From Bacteroidetes bacterium MED-G17 (lineage in GTDB: Bacteria; Bacteroidota; Bacteroidia; NS11-12g; UBA9320): a stretch of 34,442 bases of DNA. Location of the stretch: assembly GCA_002457675.1 (NCBI GenBank), contig NTKK01000004.1, positions 155,666 to 190,107 of the forward strand, read 5' to 3'. A program made the translations under genes and the position numbers. Below are positions 32,867-34,442 of the stretch, piece by piece; within the stretch, counting starts at the first letter, position 1; each line of letters opens with the position of its first letter. The notes below the pieces were generated by a model. That model was not told where the DNA came from and did not search any database. It saw only the letters and a list, made by a program, of their open reading frames with translations.

Positions 32867-34442
32867 ATGAAACTAAACAACATTATTTATGCTTGTTGGC
32901 TCTTTTTATTCTCAATTGGTGCATGTAATATTGGAGAAGAAAAAAGTCAATCAAATTCAGAAAAGGATAATGAACCACTGAATGTAATTTATATAATGGC
33001 TGATGACCATGCCTATCAAGCCATAAGTGCTTATGGCTCTCAAGTAAGTAAGCTAGCACCAACTCCAAATATTGACCGTATCGCAAAAAAAGGAGCTAGA
33101 ATGGATGCCGTTTATTGCACCAACTCTATCTGTGGTCCAAGCCGAGCTTCTATTCTAACTGGTAAATTTTCTCATGTGAATGGTTTTTATAAAAATGTCA
33201 ATGGAGGAGATTTCAATGGAGAACAACTTACCTTTCCTAAAATTTTTCAAAAAAATGGTTACCAAACTGCGGTAATTGGAAAATGGCACTTAGGAACTAC
33301 TCCAACCGGATTTGATTATTCTAAGGTTTTAATTAACGGGGGTGGGCAAGGAACTTACTATAACCCTCAGTTTTGTATCAATGGAAAAGATACAGTTATT
33401 GAGACTAATCGCCATTGTACTAAAGTTATAGAAGATGAATGCTTAAATTGGCTTTCAAATAGAGACAAATCCAAGCCTTTTATGCTTCTTTACCAATTCA
33501 AAGCTCCTCACAGAGATTGGAGACCTGACTCCATTTACCATGATTACTTATCTGATTTTGATTTTCCAATTCCCGCTACATTTAATGATGATTATAAGGG
33601 GAGAAATGCAGCTAGCGAGAACATGATGGAAATAAGTAATCATCTCAATAGAAGAGATATGAAACAAATACCGCCTCCGGGATTATCGAGAAGAGACTCA
33701 ATAAGGTGGTTATCGTATGGTGATCAGGGACAGTATTGGTCTCCAAGCGATACATTAAAAGGTGATGCACTAGCATATTGGAAATATCAGACATATATCA
33801 AAGATTACTTAAGGTGCGTTGCTGGAGTCGATCGAGCAGTTGGAAGTGTTTTAGATTATCTAGACGAAAATGGATTAAGTAATAATACCATTGTAGTTTA
33901 TACCTCAGATCAGGGATTCTATTTGGGTGAACACGGATGGTTTGATAAAAGATGGATGTATGAAGAATCCTTTAAAATGCCATTTCTCATTATGAGTCCT
34001 AAATTAATTAAACCAGGAACTGTGTCTGACGCTATTGTTATGAATATTGATTTTGCACCGACACTTTTGGATATGGCTGGATTAAATATACCCTCTGAAA
34101 TGCAGGGGGAAAGCTTTAAAAACGTATTTAACAATAAATTAGAATATATACATGAGGCTGCTTATTATCATTATTATGAGTATCCTATCTGGCATAAAGT
34201 TCAGCCACATTATGGCATAAGAACTAGTCGATACAAGCTTATTCATTTTTATTATTCAATGGACGAATGGGAATTATACGATTTAAAAAATGACCCTCAG
34301 GAACTATTTAATATATATGCAAATGCACCTGAAGCATTGGTTAGAGATTTGAAAAAGAAATTAACTAACCTAAAAGAAGAGTATAAAGACGATTACTCAA
34401 TCAAAGAAATGAAAAGTATAACTGATACTATAATTCGTAGGG
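32867..34442 (+). CDS. Sulfatase lipoprotein, GlcNAc-6-sulfatase-like (S1_11-like), 3'-partial
   Basis: An uninterrupted frame of 525 codons runs off the window end with no stop. It begins with a lipoprotein signal ending IGAC (Cys20). The sulfatase domain shows MADDHAY (Asp46/Asp47 metal ligands), SICGPSRASILTG with Cys89 and Arg93, VIGKWHLG, QFKAPHRDW, and TSDQGFYLGEHGWFDKRWMYEES, a phrase typical of the N-acetylglucosamine-6-sulfatase-like subfamily. The visible part already includes the C-terminal subdomain (ELYDLKNDPQE), so only a short tail is missing. It is divergent from the minus-strand sulfatase. Actual substrate is unknown; S1_11-like enzymes act on several sulfated glycans. Confidence 0.9.
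   Translation, partial: MKLNNIIYACWLFLFSIGACNIGEEKSQSNSEKDNEPLNVIYIMADDHAYQAISAYGSQVSKLAPTPNIDRIAKKGARMDAVYCTNSICGPSRASILTGKFSHVNGFYKNVNGGDFNGEQLTFPKIFQKNGYQTAVIGKWHLGTTPTGFDYSKVLINGGGQGTYYNPQFCINGKDTVIETNRHCTKVIEDECLNWLSNRDKSKPFMLLYQFKAPHRDWRPDSIYHDYLSDFDFPIPATFNDDYKGRNAASENMMEISNHLNRRDMKQIPPPGLSRRDSIRWLSYGDQGQYWSPSDTLKGDALAYWKYQTYIKDYLRCVAGVDRAVGSVLDYLDENGLSNNTIVVYTSDQGFYLGEHGWFDKRWMYEESFKMPFLIMSPKLIKPGTVSDAIVMNIDFAPTLLDMAGLNIPSEMQGESFKNVFNNKLEYIHEAAYYHYYEYPIWHKVQPHYGIRTSRYKLIHFYYSMDEWELYDLKNDPQELFNIYANAPEALVRDLKKKLTNLKEEYKDDYSIKEMKSITDTIIRR

Noticed and set aside
1-34442. CRISPR arrays, insertion sequences, integrases, phage genes, rRNA
   Set aside because: No regularly spaced direct repeats, transposase or integrase motifs, or rRNA-like stretches were seen on either strand.

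Overview
The window looks like a chromosomal segment of an AT-rich, non-spore-forming member of the Bacteroidota, probably a marine or aquatic lineage. Several things point there: the promoter-like boxes have the Bacteroidota form TAnnTTTG, secreted proteins carry type IX secretion (T9SS) C-terminal domains of both type A and type B (CHU_C-like), a PorV/PorQ-family barrel is present, ribosome-binding sites are inconspicuous, and exported lipoproteins and outer-membrane barrels are abundant. I cannot assign genus or species from the sequence alone. No rRNA, CRISPR array, insertion sequence or integrase is visible.

Left part (1-19.2 kb) is mostly core or conserved genome. It opens with the 3' part of a very large T9SS cargo protein followed by a PorV/PorQ-family barrel. 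Next come greA and a HIT-family protein that just touches it, a convergent XRE/S24 (LexA/CI-like) regulator, and a divergent overlapping cluster hddA-hddC-gmhB for making GDP-D-glycero-D-manno-heptose. These are followed by a 1202-residue PKD-like surface protein with a type B T9SS signal, a 1012-residue TPR protein, a class I photolyase/cryptochrome and a small unknown protein. On the minus strand lie rsmG and an overlapping family 2 glycosyltransferase. Two tRNA genes, Ser(GCU) and Arg(UCU), close this part at 19288-19468.

Right part (19.5-34.4 kb) is an accessory-looking block for sulfated-glycan breakdown that begins immediately after the tRNA pair. It holds four Cys-type sulfatases (CxPSR signatures; one on the minus strand, the last cut by the window end) and a formylglycine-generating enzyme that is itself a predicted lipoprotein and keeps both copper-binding cysteines. 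It also holds a tight five-gene run: two unknown outer-membrane barrels, two unknown lipoproteins (one with two tandem jelly-roll-like domains) and a clan GH-A glycoside hydrolase with both catalytic glutamates. No SusC/SusD pair is seen.

Working model (inference): the lipoproteins bind a sulfated glycan or its oligomers at the surface or in the periplasm, the hydrolase cuts it, the sulfatases strip sulfate after activation by the exported FGE, and the two barrels provide passage across the outer membrane. This would be a SusCD-free sulfated-glycan locus and is the most interesting part of the window. Regulatory signals of note are a promoter plus intrinsic-terminator hairpin stacked in front of greA, TAnnTTTG boxes only 4-7 bases from three start codons (likely leaderless mRNAs), and a perfect palindrome over the promoter box of the XRE/S24 regulator gene.
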